Assembly (NCBI RefSeq): GCF_963662735.1
Contig: NZ_OY759744.1
Span: 310,001-374,000, forward strand
Length of the DNA: 64,000 bases
Reading direction: 5' to 3'
Source of the DNA: an uncultured Methanoregula sp.
GTDB taxonomy: Archaea; Halobacteriota; Methanomicrobia; Methanomicrobiales; Methanospirillaceae
Each line of letters begins with the position of its first letter. The stretch's first letter is position 1. The notes under the pieces were generated by a model. That model did not search any database. It worked only from the letters and a program-made list of their open reading frames with translations, and was not told where the DNA came from. Below are positions 27,758 through 36,216 of this stretch, piece by piece. The translations under genes were made by a program, and so were the position numbers.

Positions 27758-27766
27758 TTTTTTTTT
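27758..27766 (+). terminator. T9 terminator after PAS sensor gene
   Basis: Nine T residues start 11 bases after the stop codon of the PAS sensor gene, a typical archaeal terminator. Confidence 0.65.
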
Positions 27767-27947
27767 ATCCCGACTGCATTTTTGCACAACCTGCTTTTCA
27801 GAAATCCTGATGCCGGTTATTCCCGGCCATTTTTATGATGTGGTTGGAAGATACGCCCCTCACACCACGGAGCACCCGGATGTTGGCTGAAGGGTATGCC
27901 GGTTTCAGGACAGCAGGTATAATGTCATAAAAAGCCTACCCGGTACT

Positions 27948-28229
27948 ATGGAGTATGCAAACCTGAAAGCCTCGCTTTTCAAGGAATGTAAGGGATTCTG
28001 TATCCTGCTTTTGGGGTTCTTGATCGTCATGGGCCTGCTGATCCTGGCCCTTGCTGCAATCCTGTCGCTGGGAACATACATTCCTGCCCTCACCCCCGTT
28101 GCACTTGAAGGGCAGGCACTGGTTACCGGGAGCTTTACGGCGATAATGACGTATCCCCTGATCTTTATCCTTCTGCTCGTTCTGGGGGGATATCTCCTCC
28201 AGCGGTTCGGATGGGATGCGTGGTTTTAG
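27948..28229 (+). CDS. Small two-helix membrane protein
   Basis: 93 residues with two long hydrophobic helices, ILLLGFLIVMGLLILALAA and a second near YPLIFILLLVLGGYLL. The N-terminus is short and polar, and the protein ends RFGWDAWF. No family is recognised. It sits alone between the PAS sensor and the convergent histidine kinase, with a T-rich stretch after its stop. ATG 27948 has only a weak upstream site. Confidence 0.6.
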   Translation: MEYANLKASLFKECKGFCILLLGFLIVMGLLILALAAILSLGTYIPALTPVALEGQALVTGSFTAIMTYPLIFILLLVLGGYLLQRFGWDAWF

Positions 28230-28285
28230 ATTTTTTACCAGTGCTCTTTCTTTTGATCTGAAGCCAGAACGACGGACTCCCCGGA

Positions 28286-30328
28286 TTACTGGTTTTCCAG
28301 CCGGTAAACACCTTTTGGCACCGTAATTTCGAACCGTGCCCCTTCACCGTAAATACCGGTCTCGTTGATAGTTATACCGGTTATGGAGAGGATCTCCCGT
28401 GAGAGAAAGAGACCAAAGCCGGTATTTTTCCCAAATCCCCGTTTGAACAGGCGTTTCTTATCCGGTTCGGATATACCGGTCCCATTATCTTCAAAGTATA
28501 TGACCAGTCCCTGGTCAAACTCCGTGGAAATGACCCGGATTGAAGTCATCTGATCCCCTCCATACCGCAGGGCATTGTCGGTGAGATTGTACAATACCTT
28601 CTCAAAGAGAGGATCTGCATAGACATACGGATCCCGGGGGTCGGTCTCAACCGATATTTCGCGACGGACAAGAGCATGTTTCGCCTTGAGGATGGCACCG
28701 TTGACACTCTGCCAGCCCGGGGCCTTGACACCCAGGTTCTCGTAATCCCGCGTAAAGGTGATCTGGTGTTCTATGGTCTGGGTGGCCGCGAGCTCCCGGT
28801 TGATATAATCCAGAAGAACCGGGTTTTCAACCATTGTCGTCGAGAGGGAGAGATAACCTTTGAGTACCATGAGCTGGTTGAGGATATCGTGGCGGGTGAT
28901 GCTTGAAAGGAGGTTGATCTTCTTGTTGACCATTTCGAGGATTTTTCGCGACCTTATGGTATCGGTGATATCCACCATTGAGGCTACAAACCGGGTTGTA
29001 CCGGGAATGGCCCCGATAAAGAGATCAAGGGTCCGGACATCCCCGGTTCTCGTACGGAACCTGAATTCATAATGCTGTGCGGAGGATTCCCTGCGATCCC
29101 GCATCTTTGGATACTGGGCAATGACCCGGTCCCGGTCTTCCGGGTAGACAAAGCCGGTCCAGCTCATCTTTCCCTCAATTTCCTCTTTTGAATAACCGGA
29201 TAGCCGTTCGAACTCCGCATTCACCAGGGATATAACGGTATTTTCCTCAAACAGGATCGTGGATGTCCCCGTTGTCTCAAAGACGGTGCGGTACCGTTCC
29301 TCACTCGCCTTGAGAGCATCTTCCATCTTCTTGCGATCAGATATGTCCCTGATGATCCCGACAAGGAAGCGGTTTCCTGATGAATCAAGGTAGGGATTGA
29401 TTTTCGTAACGATTGTATGTTCCTGGCCGTCAGGCCCGGTAAATGTCTCTTCATTTTCGCTTTCCGTTCCGCTCAGGAATATGGCCTCTGCATTTTCCCG
29501 GAAACGGTCAGCCTGTGCCTGCGGGAAAAAATCATATTCGGTTTTTCCTATAAGCTCTTCGCGGGAATGACCGAAGAGGTGGCAGAAACCTTCGTTCACC
29601 AGGATCAGCAGGTGATTGCGGTCCTTGACAAAAACCGGGTCGGCGATGGTATTGATGATAGTCCCGAGGTTTTTCTGGGCTTCATGTTCTATTGCAAGCT
29701 GCTGGTTCTCTTTCTGCAGTTTCCTCTCCAGCAGGAGGTTGTGTGCTATGTGGGTAAAGACGCCGACTGCTGCGGAGGTCATGATAATCATCGGGAGCGC
29801 TACATTGACAAGGATCGTCCATATCGTCAGCGGAGGATCGCCAGCCAGAATCCGAACCATGAGAGCAAGCACGGATATGAAGGACTCGATGACGATCGTC
29901 AATATAACGGCATTTTTCGTTGAAACAAGAGTTTTCCGGTTGTAATTATACACAAGACCGCTCACGGCCCCGGCGATTACCGGGCCGAGCGCTGCAGCAT
30001 AGACATTTGCACCCCCGACACTGATACGGTAGGCACCCCCGATAATGCCGGCTCCAAGACCCACATACGGTCCGCAGATGAAACCTGCAATGAGGGGACC
30101 GAGATCGCGGACATTCACGACAGCACCATAGAACACGATACCGCTGCTCATGCCAAATATCGAGAGGAGGCCGAATATCAGCGCGAGCGTAACCTGGGTC
30201 ATAATGGCAGGCTTGTTTTCAAGGACTTCGATAAAGAGGCGGCTTCTTGTAAACAGGTACGCGAAAAGGACGACAACGCATGCCATTTCGAAAAGGGTGA
30301 TAAATCCCTGAACAAGGAAAAGCGCCAT
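28286..30328 (-). CDS. Membrane histidine kinase with 5TM LytS-like sensor and two PAS domains
   Basis: 680 residues. Residues about 1-205 form the 5TM-5TMR_LYT type membrane region, with RDLGPLIAGFICGPYVGLGAG and GAYRISVGGANVYAA. Two PAS domains follow (about 225-335, with DPVFVKDRNHLLILVNEGF; about 345-460, with TGTSTILFEENTVISLVNAEF). The kinase core has His480 in SSITRHDILNQL and the ATPase motifs YNLTDNALRYGG, EDNGTGI and NTGFGLFLSREI. The last PAS plus kinase is very similar to that of the 17672-21223 protein, so the modules were duplicated. The 300 bases upstream (30329-30628) hold only AT-rich promoter-like sequence near 30383-30405. No response regulator is adjacent. Confidence 0.93.
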   Translation of the reverse strand: MALFLVQGFITLFEMACVVVLFAYLFTRSRLFIEVLENKPAIMTQVTLALIFGLLSIFGMSSGIVFYGAVVNVRDLGPLIAGFICGPYVGLGAGIIGGAYRISVGGANVYAAALGPVIAGAVSGLVYNYNRKTLVSTKNAVILTIVIESFISVLALMVRILAGDPPLTIWTILVNVALPMIIMTSAAVGVFTHIAHNLLLERKLQKENQQLAIEHEAQKNLGTIINTIADPVFVKDRNHLLILVNEGFCHLFGHSREELIGKTEYDFFPQAQADRFRENAEAIFLSGTESENEETFTGPDGQEHTIVTKINPYLDSSGNRFLVGIIRDISDRKKMEDALKASEERYRTVFETTGTSTILFEENTVISLVNAEFERLSGYSKEEIEGKMSWTGFVYPEDRDRVIAQYPKMRDRRESSAQHYEFRFRTRTGDVRTLDLFIGAIPGTTRFVASMVDITDTIRSRKILEMVNKKINLLSSITRHDILNQLMVLKGYLSLSTTMVENPVLLDYINRELAATQTIEHQITFTRDYENLGVKAPGWQSVNGAILKAKHALVRREISVETDPRDPYVYADPLFEKVLYNLTDNALRYGGDQMTSIRVISTEFDQGLVIYFEDNGTGISEPDKKRLFKRGFGKNTGFGLFLSREILSITGITINETGIYGEGARFEITVPKGVYRLENQ

Positions 30329-30628
30329 TTGAAAGACTCGGGTTGTCTGAGTACCTCGGTAATTGTATGATGAATCTAACGAATTAATATTCCCATTAAT
30401 ATTTGGAGATCCGGTTTAAATTGGGATACCGGATAGCATCAGAAGGGGTCCAGGGGTAGCATTCTGTACAAGATCCCCCGGGCGTATCCCGAACAGGAGA
30501 TTATGAGATTTCCGTAGGACTGAGCAAATCCAGCGGGTTATCAATGGGTTACAGAAGAATACAGAGACGGTTCTGTAGAGAATAAAAAACGTTAAAAACA
30601 ACAGGAACGAGACATTGCCTTTTAAAAG

Positions 30629-30700
30629 AGCCGCCGGGGGGAATTGAACCCCCGACCTGCTGATTACGAATCAGCCGCTATGCCGCTAAGCCACGGCGGC
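30629..30700 (-). tRNA. tRNA-Thr (anticodon CGT)
   Basis: 72 bases. The minus strand folds with acceptor GCCGCCG pairing CGGCGGC, anticodon stem GCTGA/TCAGC around TTCGTAA (CGT), a TpsiC arm with GGGGGTTCAATTCCCCC, and discriminator T, which is normal for archaeal tRNA-Thr. CCA is not encoded. A TATA-like box is read on the minus strand near 30734-30748. Confidence 0.95.
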
Positions 30701-30757
30701 CCAATACCTCACAATATCGACCTTTGCGCTAATAAAATATATGTCCGGGAACCGGTA

Positions 30758-31051
30758 TCACGAGTACCCGCTCAGGGCGGTGACATTTTCCTTACCGGCA
30801 CTCTCCTTGGGTGCGATGGTCCCGAACTTGGACTCATAATCCGCAATGGTTTTTGTGAGCACGGCAAGGAGGTTCTTGGCATGTGACGGCGTTATGGAGA
30901 CAATCGCCTTTGCCCGGGCCTGGTTGACCTGGGGGAGCTGGTGCAGGAACATGAACGTGAACTCATCATCTTTGTACGCGATCTGGATCATGTTGCTGTA
31001 CACGGGATCAAGTGTAGGGGGGATATTGACAGAGATTTCCTGGCCTGACAT
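30758..31051 (-). CDS. DUF3467 family protein
   Basis: 97 residues. It starts MSGQEISVNIPPTLDPVYSN and contains IQIAYKDDEFTFMFLH and ARAKAIVSITPSHAKNLLAVL, the pattern of the small beta-rich DUF3467 family found in methanogens and bacteria; function not known to me. It is divergent from the Cas4-like gene, with about 110-150 bases between them, and lies just upstream of tRNA-Thr in the same direction but has no visible link to it. Confidence 0.8.
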   Translation of the reverse strand: MSGQEISVNIPPTLDPVYSNMIQIAYKDDEFTFMFLHQLPQVNQARAKAIVSITPSHAKNLLAVLTKTIADYESKFGTIAPKESAGKENVTALSGYS

Positions 31052-31203
31052 AGGTACTGGTTAGCCGTAAAGGTATGAAAAGATGGCTGTCAGCGACGAG
31101 TATGGCAGATCCGGGGCAATAAGTATAATCTCATCGGTTCCCCACGTTTAAGAGAGGAATTACCCTGGCGGAAGAGAAGGAGTACGTCACGATCTCGGAA
31201 CTG

Positions 31204-31839
31204 GTGAGGGTACATGCATGCCCGGTCCGGTTTTACTATGAACAGCACGATCCAATCACTGAATCCGACCGGTACGCAGTCTGCAAGCAGATCTCGTATC
31301 ATCTCGGCGCTCCTCTGGACACCGGCGTTATCTGGAACGAGATCTGCACGGTTCACCCGGACATGGATCCCGCACTCCAGGAATTTCTGGGGCTCTGCAT
31401 AACTGCCTGTACAAAGAGCGAATGGAAACCTGCAAAAGAGACCGATGTACGGGTATTCTCAGAAAAACACCGGCTTGCCGGGATGATCGACCGGATAACC
31501 GGCGATGGCGCATTCTCAATTATGAGGGCTGCCGGGGCCATGCCGCTTGGCACCTATGCCGCAGATCGCCTTCGGATCGCGGCTATCGCATTATGCCTCG
31601 AAGAGATGACAGGAAAGGAAGTGGCCGGCGGAAGCGTGGATTACATCCCTGACGGGGTTTCCCGGTATCACGAGGTGCAGCCGCGGGACCGCCGGCAGGT
31701 AATCGCCACGCTCCACAAGCTCGCATCCATTCGCGAAGGTCATATGCCCGAGCACCCGCTCAATGCCCCCTGTAACCGCTGCAAGTTCAAGGATAAATGC
31801 GAGAGCAGTATCGGACGGCGGCTGAGCGAGCTGTTGTGA
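31204..31839 (+). CDS. Cas4/Dna2-like PD-(D/E)XK protein (DUF83), no CRISPR nearby
   Basis: 211 residues from the GTG at 31204. The N-terminal HACPVRFYYEQ and the C-terminal CNRCKFKDKCE are the cysteine arrangement of RecB-type nucleases with a [4Fe-4S] cluster, as in Cas4. The middle has DRITGDGAFSI and SVDYIPDG; the usual nuclease residues are not strictly clear, so activity is unsure. The conserved N-terminal region seems to extend upstream (codons reading TISELVRV), where no ATG or GTG exists; a CTG at 31165 follows an AGAGGA site by 6 bases and may be the true start. No cas genes or repeats are in the window, so a repair role is as likely as a CRISPR one. Confidence 0.75.
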   Translation: MRVHACPVRFYYEQHDPITESDRYAVCKQISYHLGAPLDTGVIWNEICTVHPDMDPALQEFLGLCITACTKSEWKPAKETDVRVFSEKHRLAGMIDRITGDGAFSIMRAAGAMPLGTYAADRLRIAAIALCLEEMTGKEVAGGSVDYIPDGVSRYHEVQPRDRRQVIATLHKLASIREGHMPEHPLNAPCNRCKFKDKCESSIGRRLSELL

Positions 31840-31961
31840 ACCGCAGGGGATTTTCTGGAAAAACTCTTTCAACGAATAGTCAGGGTGAGATTGCAGGATA
31901 ATGCCTGGCACATGCCGGAAAATACCAAAACGAGTCTGAAAATCAAAGAAAATGTGCGGGA

Positions 31962-32873
31962 TTAAACCTTCCGGTATTCCCCGGCAGGTACATGGATCTC
32001 AAACCGGGCACCCTTTCCCGGAAGTCCTGCCTCCCGTACCATGATTCCGGTTTCCGCCAGGATCTGTTTTACGAAGAAGAGCCCGTATCCCACATGCCGG
32101 CCATATTCCTCCGGGAACAGGGATCCTTTCTTTGTCGGGGATATCCCGATACCGTCATCCTCGCATACAATGACGAGCGAGCTCTCTGCCATATGGCTGG
32201 TGAACCGGATCCGGGTGAGCCGCTCTCCGCCATGTTTCAGGGCATTGTCGATCATGTAGAAGAATGCCTTTTCGAGAAGCCTGTCTGCGTAGATCTCAAT
32301 ATTCTGGATCTCGACGTCGATGGTTACCTTTCCGAGGCTGGCCCCTACCCTCGCCCGCATGACGGTATCTGCAACATTCTGCCATTCAGGGGAACTCACG
32401 CCAATATCCTGGTATTCCTTGATGAATTTCACCTGCCGGTGGATCCTTGCTATTGCTTCTTTTATCTTCTGGATATCGGCACTCTGCGTGGGATGTTCCA
32501 TATCGAGCGAGAGTTCCGTGAGCTGGTTAAGGATATCCTGGCGTGTTATGGTATTGAGAAACGTGAGACGTGCCTCGGTCCGGATGAAGCGGGTTTCAAG
32601 AGATTCATGCTCCCGGCTCTCCTGCTTCAGCAGGTGATAGAGTTTCACGATGAGCAGGATAAACGCCAGGACCAGGAAAATACTGACGATCAGGAGTTCA
32701 TCCAGCTGGTAGGGTTCGTAGTTCCGAAGAACTGTACCGAGAGATTCGGCAAGGTCGAGGCGACCGGATATAAAAAACAGGATGCATGAGAGAACAACTA
32801 TCACTGCGAGATAGGTGATTATGGTAATATTCCAGGATTTGCGTTTTTTTGCCAAAACGTCGCTCATATTCAT
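31962..32873 (-). CDS. Membrane histidine kinase-like protein lacking the phospho-acceptor His
   Basis: 303 residues: two N-terminal transmembrane helices (about 15-35 and 60-82), a short coiled segment, then a kinase core of the same family as the other two sensors here. Where they read ITRHDVLNQL or ITRHDILNQL, this one reads ITRQDILNQL, with CAG at codon 112 in place of the His codon. The ATPase domain looks intact: FYMIDNALKHGG, EDDGIGIS and GYGLFFVKQI. It may be a pseudokinase, may phosphorylate another protein, or may act as a binding partner. No PAS or receiver domain is present and it stands alone. Confidence 0.88.
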   Translation of the reverse strand: MNMSDVLAKKRKSWNITIITYLAVIVVLSCILFFISGRLDLAESLGTVLRNYEPYQLDELLIVSIFLVLAFILLIVKLYHLLKQESREHESLETRFIRTEARLTFLNTITRQDILNQLTELSLDMEHPTQSADIQKIKEAIARIHRQVKFIKEYQDIGVSSPEWQNVADTVMRARVGASLGKVTIDVEIQNIEIYADRLLEKAFFYMIDNALKHGGERLTRIRFTSHMAESSLVIVCEDDGIGISPTKKGSLFPEEYGRHVGYGLFFVKQILAETGIMVREAGLPGKGARFEIHVPAGEYRKV

Positions 32874-33237
32874 TTCCCTATATCATCCTTTATTTCCGGG
32901 CTCTTGAATATTGTGGTACTTAACCGACAGGGATCACGATAATTGAGGGGATCGCGGCATGAGGAAGGCCCATTCAGCCGTTGCTGTATTCAGATTCCAG
33001 CCGGTCACTTCAGCATCTTCCAGAATCCAAAAACCGTTTTTACCGAGGGAACGGTAATACACAAACAACACCTGAAAAACCCAATGCTGCAGGAATTGTG
33101 TTTGATAGCACAGGTTTTTTTCCGCATTACGAAAATCCCAATTTCTCCGGTAACAGGCAGATTCTTTGGTCCACTTTCACGTCGCGCATCCTTTTCTCTT
33201 TTATTTCCTGTATCCGAACCGTCCGGACTGCACAGGT
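32874..33237. other. Non-coding stretch of 364 bases
   Basis: Lies between divergent genes. Open frames here have no family features and poor start sites. AT-rich pieces on both sides are probably the promoters of the divergent neighbours. I see no repeat or RNA structure. Confidence 0.4.
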
Positions 33238-33612
33238 ATGAGGAATGCAACCATGAAAACAACAAGGATAGAAACAGGTACCCATGAAGGGGATGCACTG
33301 GGTTTTTTTGAAGACCTCTTCTCAGGATGGCTGGAGATAACTGACACCCAGTGCCTGTATCTCCACTATATAATCTCAAGGCACAAGAACGAGGGAAACA
33401 CCCAGGAGCTGATCCGGAAATGGTTATCAGACGGGTACGATGTCCGTGTGGTCATGCCCCGGCCCGTGATGCAGCATATTCTCGGAAAATTCCAGTTTAT
33501 TCCCACAAGGGAATACTTTCCCGACCAGTACGAAGATGCAGTCGAGGTCTGGTGCCGTCCCGCTCACAGGCAGATGGAAGTATCCTCGCGGGCACATGCG
33601 GTTATGCCATAA
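33238..33612 (+). CDS. Hypothetical protein
   Basis: 124 residues from ATG 33238 (MRNATMKTTRIETG), or 119 from ATG 33253. Contains ITDTQCLYLHYIISRHKNEGN and WLSDGYDVRVVMPRPVMQH, a mixed helix-strand pattern without membrane segment. I do not recognise the family. The coding character is supported by an even composition and by an acidic/basic balance typical of a cytoplasmic protein. It converges with the nucleotidyltransferase gene; T-rich sequence lies between the two ends. Confidence 0.6.
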   Translation: MRNATMKTTRIETGTHEGDALGFFEDLFSGWLEITDTQCLYLHYIISRHKNEGNTQELIRKWLSDGYDVRVVMPRPVMQHILGKFQFIPTREYFPDQYEDAVEVWCRPAHRQMEVSSRAHAVMP

Positions 33613-33654
33613 TTCACTTATTTTTTAAAAGGGAATTTTTCCGGTTTTTCCCGG

Positions 33655-34578
33655 TTATTGTTCGAGCAGGGTCCGGGATATGATGTATTCTCCCCGGGCT
33701 TCCCGGGTAGTCCCGACAATCAGCCAGCGTTCATTGCCATGCTGCTCGCAGACACCGCAGGCTTCGATCGTTTCCCCTGTGAGTGCCTGGCCGCTGTAGG
33801 TATGCGTGAACGAGAGAACCCGGCTTACTGATTCATGCTCGATCTCGTACACCGCCGGATTATCGAACGAAAGCGAAGCATCGGTAACTTTAGCCTCAAG
33901 GGTCATCTTCCCGATCACTTCACCTTTACCAGAAGGCGCAGAACGAATATCCTCGTAAGACCGCGTGTACAGGATATCGAAATAAGTGCCCTCGATCTGG
34001 CCCCGGTTCCATTTCCGCTGTTCATGAATTACGAAGACATCATACGGGATCTCGGGCTTGCGCTTCTCGTACACCTTGCGCCACATTTCATCAGAAAGCC
34101 CTTCGATCTTCCCGTCACGGATTCCCTGCCGTACGAGTGCCTGGGCAATAAACCAGTGCCGGCCGTACACCACCATGTCAATATCCGAGGTATTGTTTTC
34201 CAGTTCGCAGAGGAGTGACCCCGTGCAGCCGATCGTTCCTTCCGGTAATCCGAAGAGATCAACGAGTTTTTTTACCCGCGGATGGGCAGATGCGATCCGC
34301 CCGATCTCTGCATCGGGCTTGAGCACGGTTCTCACATCTTCATACGGAACGCGGTGAAGAAGTCCGGCATAACGGGGTTTTACACGGGAGACAAGCGCGT
34401 AAGCCTCTTCAAAATCGTACTTCCGGTAACGGCGGCCTGACGGGTGAACCCGCTCGCCGGTTTCTTCCGGAACGTACCGGAGCACGCAGCCTACCGATTC
34501 TTCGTTATCATACGTTGATACGGCATACAACCAGCCGTCAGGGTCTGAAATAAAATCGCGCAACCGGACCGGCACCAT
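33655..34578 (-). CDS. Pol beta-type nucleotidyltransferase (archaeal)
   Basis: 307 residues. The core has IGCTGSLLCELENNTSDIDM, in which Gly-Ser followed by Asp-x-Asp is the nucleotidyltransferase metal site, and VVYGRHWFIAQALV after it. The C-terminal third is beta-rich (TYSGQALTGETIEACGVCEQ). It resembles the uncharacterised archaeal nucleotidyltransferase group COG1665; the acceptor is unknown. A GTGAGG site lies six bases before the ATG at 34578; a GTG at 34590 overlapping the Sua5 stop is the other option. It forms an operon with Sua5 and the ACT gene upstream. Confidence 0.82.
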   Translation of the reverse strand: MVPVRLRDFISDPDGWLYAVSTYDNEESVGCVLRYVPEETGERVHPSGRRYRKYDFEEAYALVSRVKPRYAGLLHRVPYEDVRTVLKPDAEIGRIASAHPRVKKLVDLFGLPEGTIGCTGSLLCELENNTSDIDMVVYGRHWFIAQALVRQGIRDGKIEGLSDEMWRKVYEKRKPEIPYDVFVIHEQRKWNRGQIEGTYFDILYTRSYEDIRSAPSGKGEVIGKMTLEAKVTDASLSFDNPAVYEIEHESVSRVLSFTHTYSGQALTGETIEACGVCEQHGNERWLIVGTTREARGEYIISRTLLEQ

Positions 34579-34586
34579 AAAAAACC

Positions 34587-35159
34587 TCACAGGGAAGACA
34601 GGAACTGTTCGATTTTATCTGCTTCTGCCCCTTTGCGGATAATCCGGCGTTCCGCCAGATCGACAACCGTACTGGGTATACCAGAAAGCTTGCCACCATC
34701 AATGAGGAGTTCCCGGGGTACAGTACATTCATCGGGAGTCTGTGGTTCTTTTGAACCATGAAGGTTGGCACTGGTTGCCGTGATGGGGGCATCGAACCGT
34801 TCGATCAACTGGAGGGCACGCTCATGGGACGGGATCCGGATACCGATCAGGCCGGTGCCCCCGGTAAGGATAGTAGGGACACAGTTTCGGGCCGGGAGTA
34901 TGACCGTAACCGGGCCGGGAAGAAACATCTGGATGAATTCCTGCAGCTCGGGCCTGACATGAGCAACAGCGCAGAGCATCTCGAAATCCGACACGGCAAT
35001 CGAGATGGGCATCGAGATCGGACGCTTCTTGGCCTCGTACACGTTCAGGATCGCTTCATCTGAAAATGCATCGGCACCTAAGCCGTAGACGGTCTCCGTT
35101 GGATACACTACGAGCCCGTCATGCATCAGTACGGAAACAGCTTTATCGATTATATCCAT
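34587..35159 (-). CDS. Threonylcarbamoyl-AMP synthase (Sua5/YrdC family)
   Basis: 190 residues. Makes threonylcarbamoyl-AMP from threonine, bicarbonate and ATP for the t6A37 modification of ANN-decoding tRNAs. The YrdC fold is clear: GLVVYPTETVYGLGADAF, EAKKRPISMPISIAV, FLPGPVTVILPA, GLIGIRIPSHERA and APITATSANLHG. It lacks the extra Sua5 C-terminal domain, so it is the short TsaC type. Start and stop overlap the neighbouring genes by one to four bases, marking a tight three-gene operon. Confidence 0.93.
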   Translation of the reverse strand: MDIIDKAVSVLMHDGLVVYPTETVYGLGADAFSDEAILNVYEAKKRPISMPISIAVSDFEMLCAVAHVRPELQEFIQMFLPGPVTVILPARNCVPTILTGGTGLIGIRIPSHERALQLIERFDAPITATSANLHGSKEPQTPDECTVPRELLIDGGKLSGIPSTVVDLAERRIIRKGAEADKIEQFLSSL

Positions 35160-35842
35160 CAGAACTCCCGCCCGCGGACCCGGTTTATATCAAAGACAGC
35201 CTTGCTGCTGACATGCATAACGGCAAAAACACCGGCCTGGATGGGATCGGTGACGACAAGATCCGCGTGTTCGGGGACGGTTCCCGCCATCTTCAGGGCA
35301 ATTACCGGGATGCCCGCTTCACGGACGCGGTCTACTGCCCGGGAGATCTCTCCTCCCATGATGGACCCGGCAAGGACAAGGATTGACGCACGGGGCAGGC
35401 GCGAGACTGCATCAACCGCGAGCGCCAGGGTCCGCTCACCAACGAGCGGAATGGTATCCACCGAGATCCTCTCTCCCCGGATATTATGGCGGTCCGCCTC
35501 GTTCACTGCACCCAGCGCTACCTGGGCGACCTGGGCGCCCCCACCTATGATAATGACCCGCGTGCCGAAAATATGCCCGAATGGCTGGAACGTCCTGACG
35601 TCCTTCACGGAGGGGATGTTACTCAGGGCCGAAATGAGACTGTCGTGGTTATCGACTTCCCCACAATCATATTCAAAATAGAGTTCCGCAAGCCCGGTAT
35701 ATGGCCCGGAATCGAAGACTTCCTGGCTTACCATCACGATATTGGCATCATGATCGGCGACTATGGTTGCGATGTCACGAAGGACACCCCGGCGGTTCTC
35801 CGCGATGATCCGTATTGCCGAGCGTTCCGGTACTGATTCCAT
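35159..35842 (-). CDS. ACT-domain protein (DUF5612 type)
   Basis: 227 residues. Residues about 5-90 are an ACT domain (IRIIAENRRGVLRDIATIVADHDANIVMVSQ), a small-molecule binding module. The C-terminal part has GTRVIIIGGGAQVAQVALGAVNEADRHNIRGE, a Rossmann-like or Gly-rich nucleotide site, and GSIMGGEISRAVDRVREAGIPVIALKM. This architecture is methanogen-specific as far as I know (DUF5612) and its role is not settled. Its last base is shared with the start of Sua5. Confidence 0.78.
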   Translation of the reverse strand: MESVPERSAIRIIAENRRGVLRDIATIVADHDANIVMVSQEVFDSGPYTGLAELYFEYDCGEVDNHDSLISALSNIPSVKDVRTFQPFGHIFGTRVIIIGGGAQVAQVALGAVNEADRHNIRGERISVDTIPLVGERTLALAVDAVSRLPRASILVLAGSIMGGEISRAVDRVREAGIPVIALKMAGTVPEHADLVVTDPIQAGVFAVMHVSSKAVFDINRVRGREF

Positions 35843-35850
35843 AACCCTGA

Positions 35851-35921
35851 TGCGATAACCGGGGATCGAACCCGGGTTAGAAGCTTGGGAAGCTCCTGTC
35901 CTACCGCTAGACTATTATCGC
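35851..35921 (-). tRNA. tRNA-Gly (anticodon CCC)
   Basis: 71 bases. Acceptor GCGATAA/TTATCGC, D arm GTCT...GGAC, anticodon arm GGAGC TTCCCAA GCTTC with anticodon CCC, TpsiC arm CCGGGTTCGATCCCCGG, discriminator A. No CCA. On the minus strand a TATA-like CTATATTTATG lies near 35961-35971. The 295 bases between this gene and 36217 hold no other feature that I can see. Confidence 0.95.
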
Positions 35922-36216
35922 ACTATCTCTTTGTTGCTCTCTAATATTGGGCGATTTTAACATAAATATAGTGCTAAAAAAAGGCTGCAAGAAAGATGTA
36001 CTGGACTCCACCAGAATGATTTCTGAATTCGCCGCAGACTTTCATGGTTATTGGAATGGCAGGCTCGATATTTTTATGAACGGCAGACATCAGTACATAT
36101 AAGCTAATACTTCAACCATCGTATCCTTCCACCAGGTGGACCGGATCCCGACCATCGCGCAGCATCAGTAAATTAGCTGCAAATGATGCCAGGAAATGTA
36201 TCAGCGGAGAATCACT

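Noticed and set aside
32943..33287. Plus-strand open frame between the pseudokinase and the 33238 gene
   Set aside because: Irregular composition and overlap with the better-supported gene in another frame.
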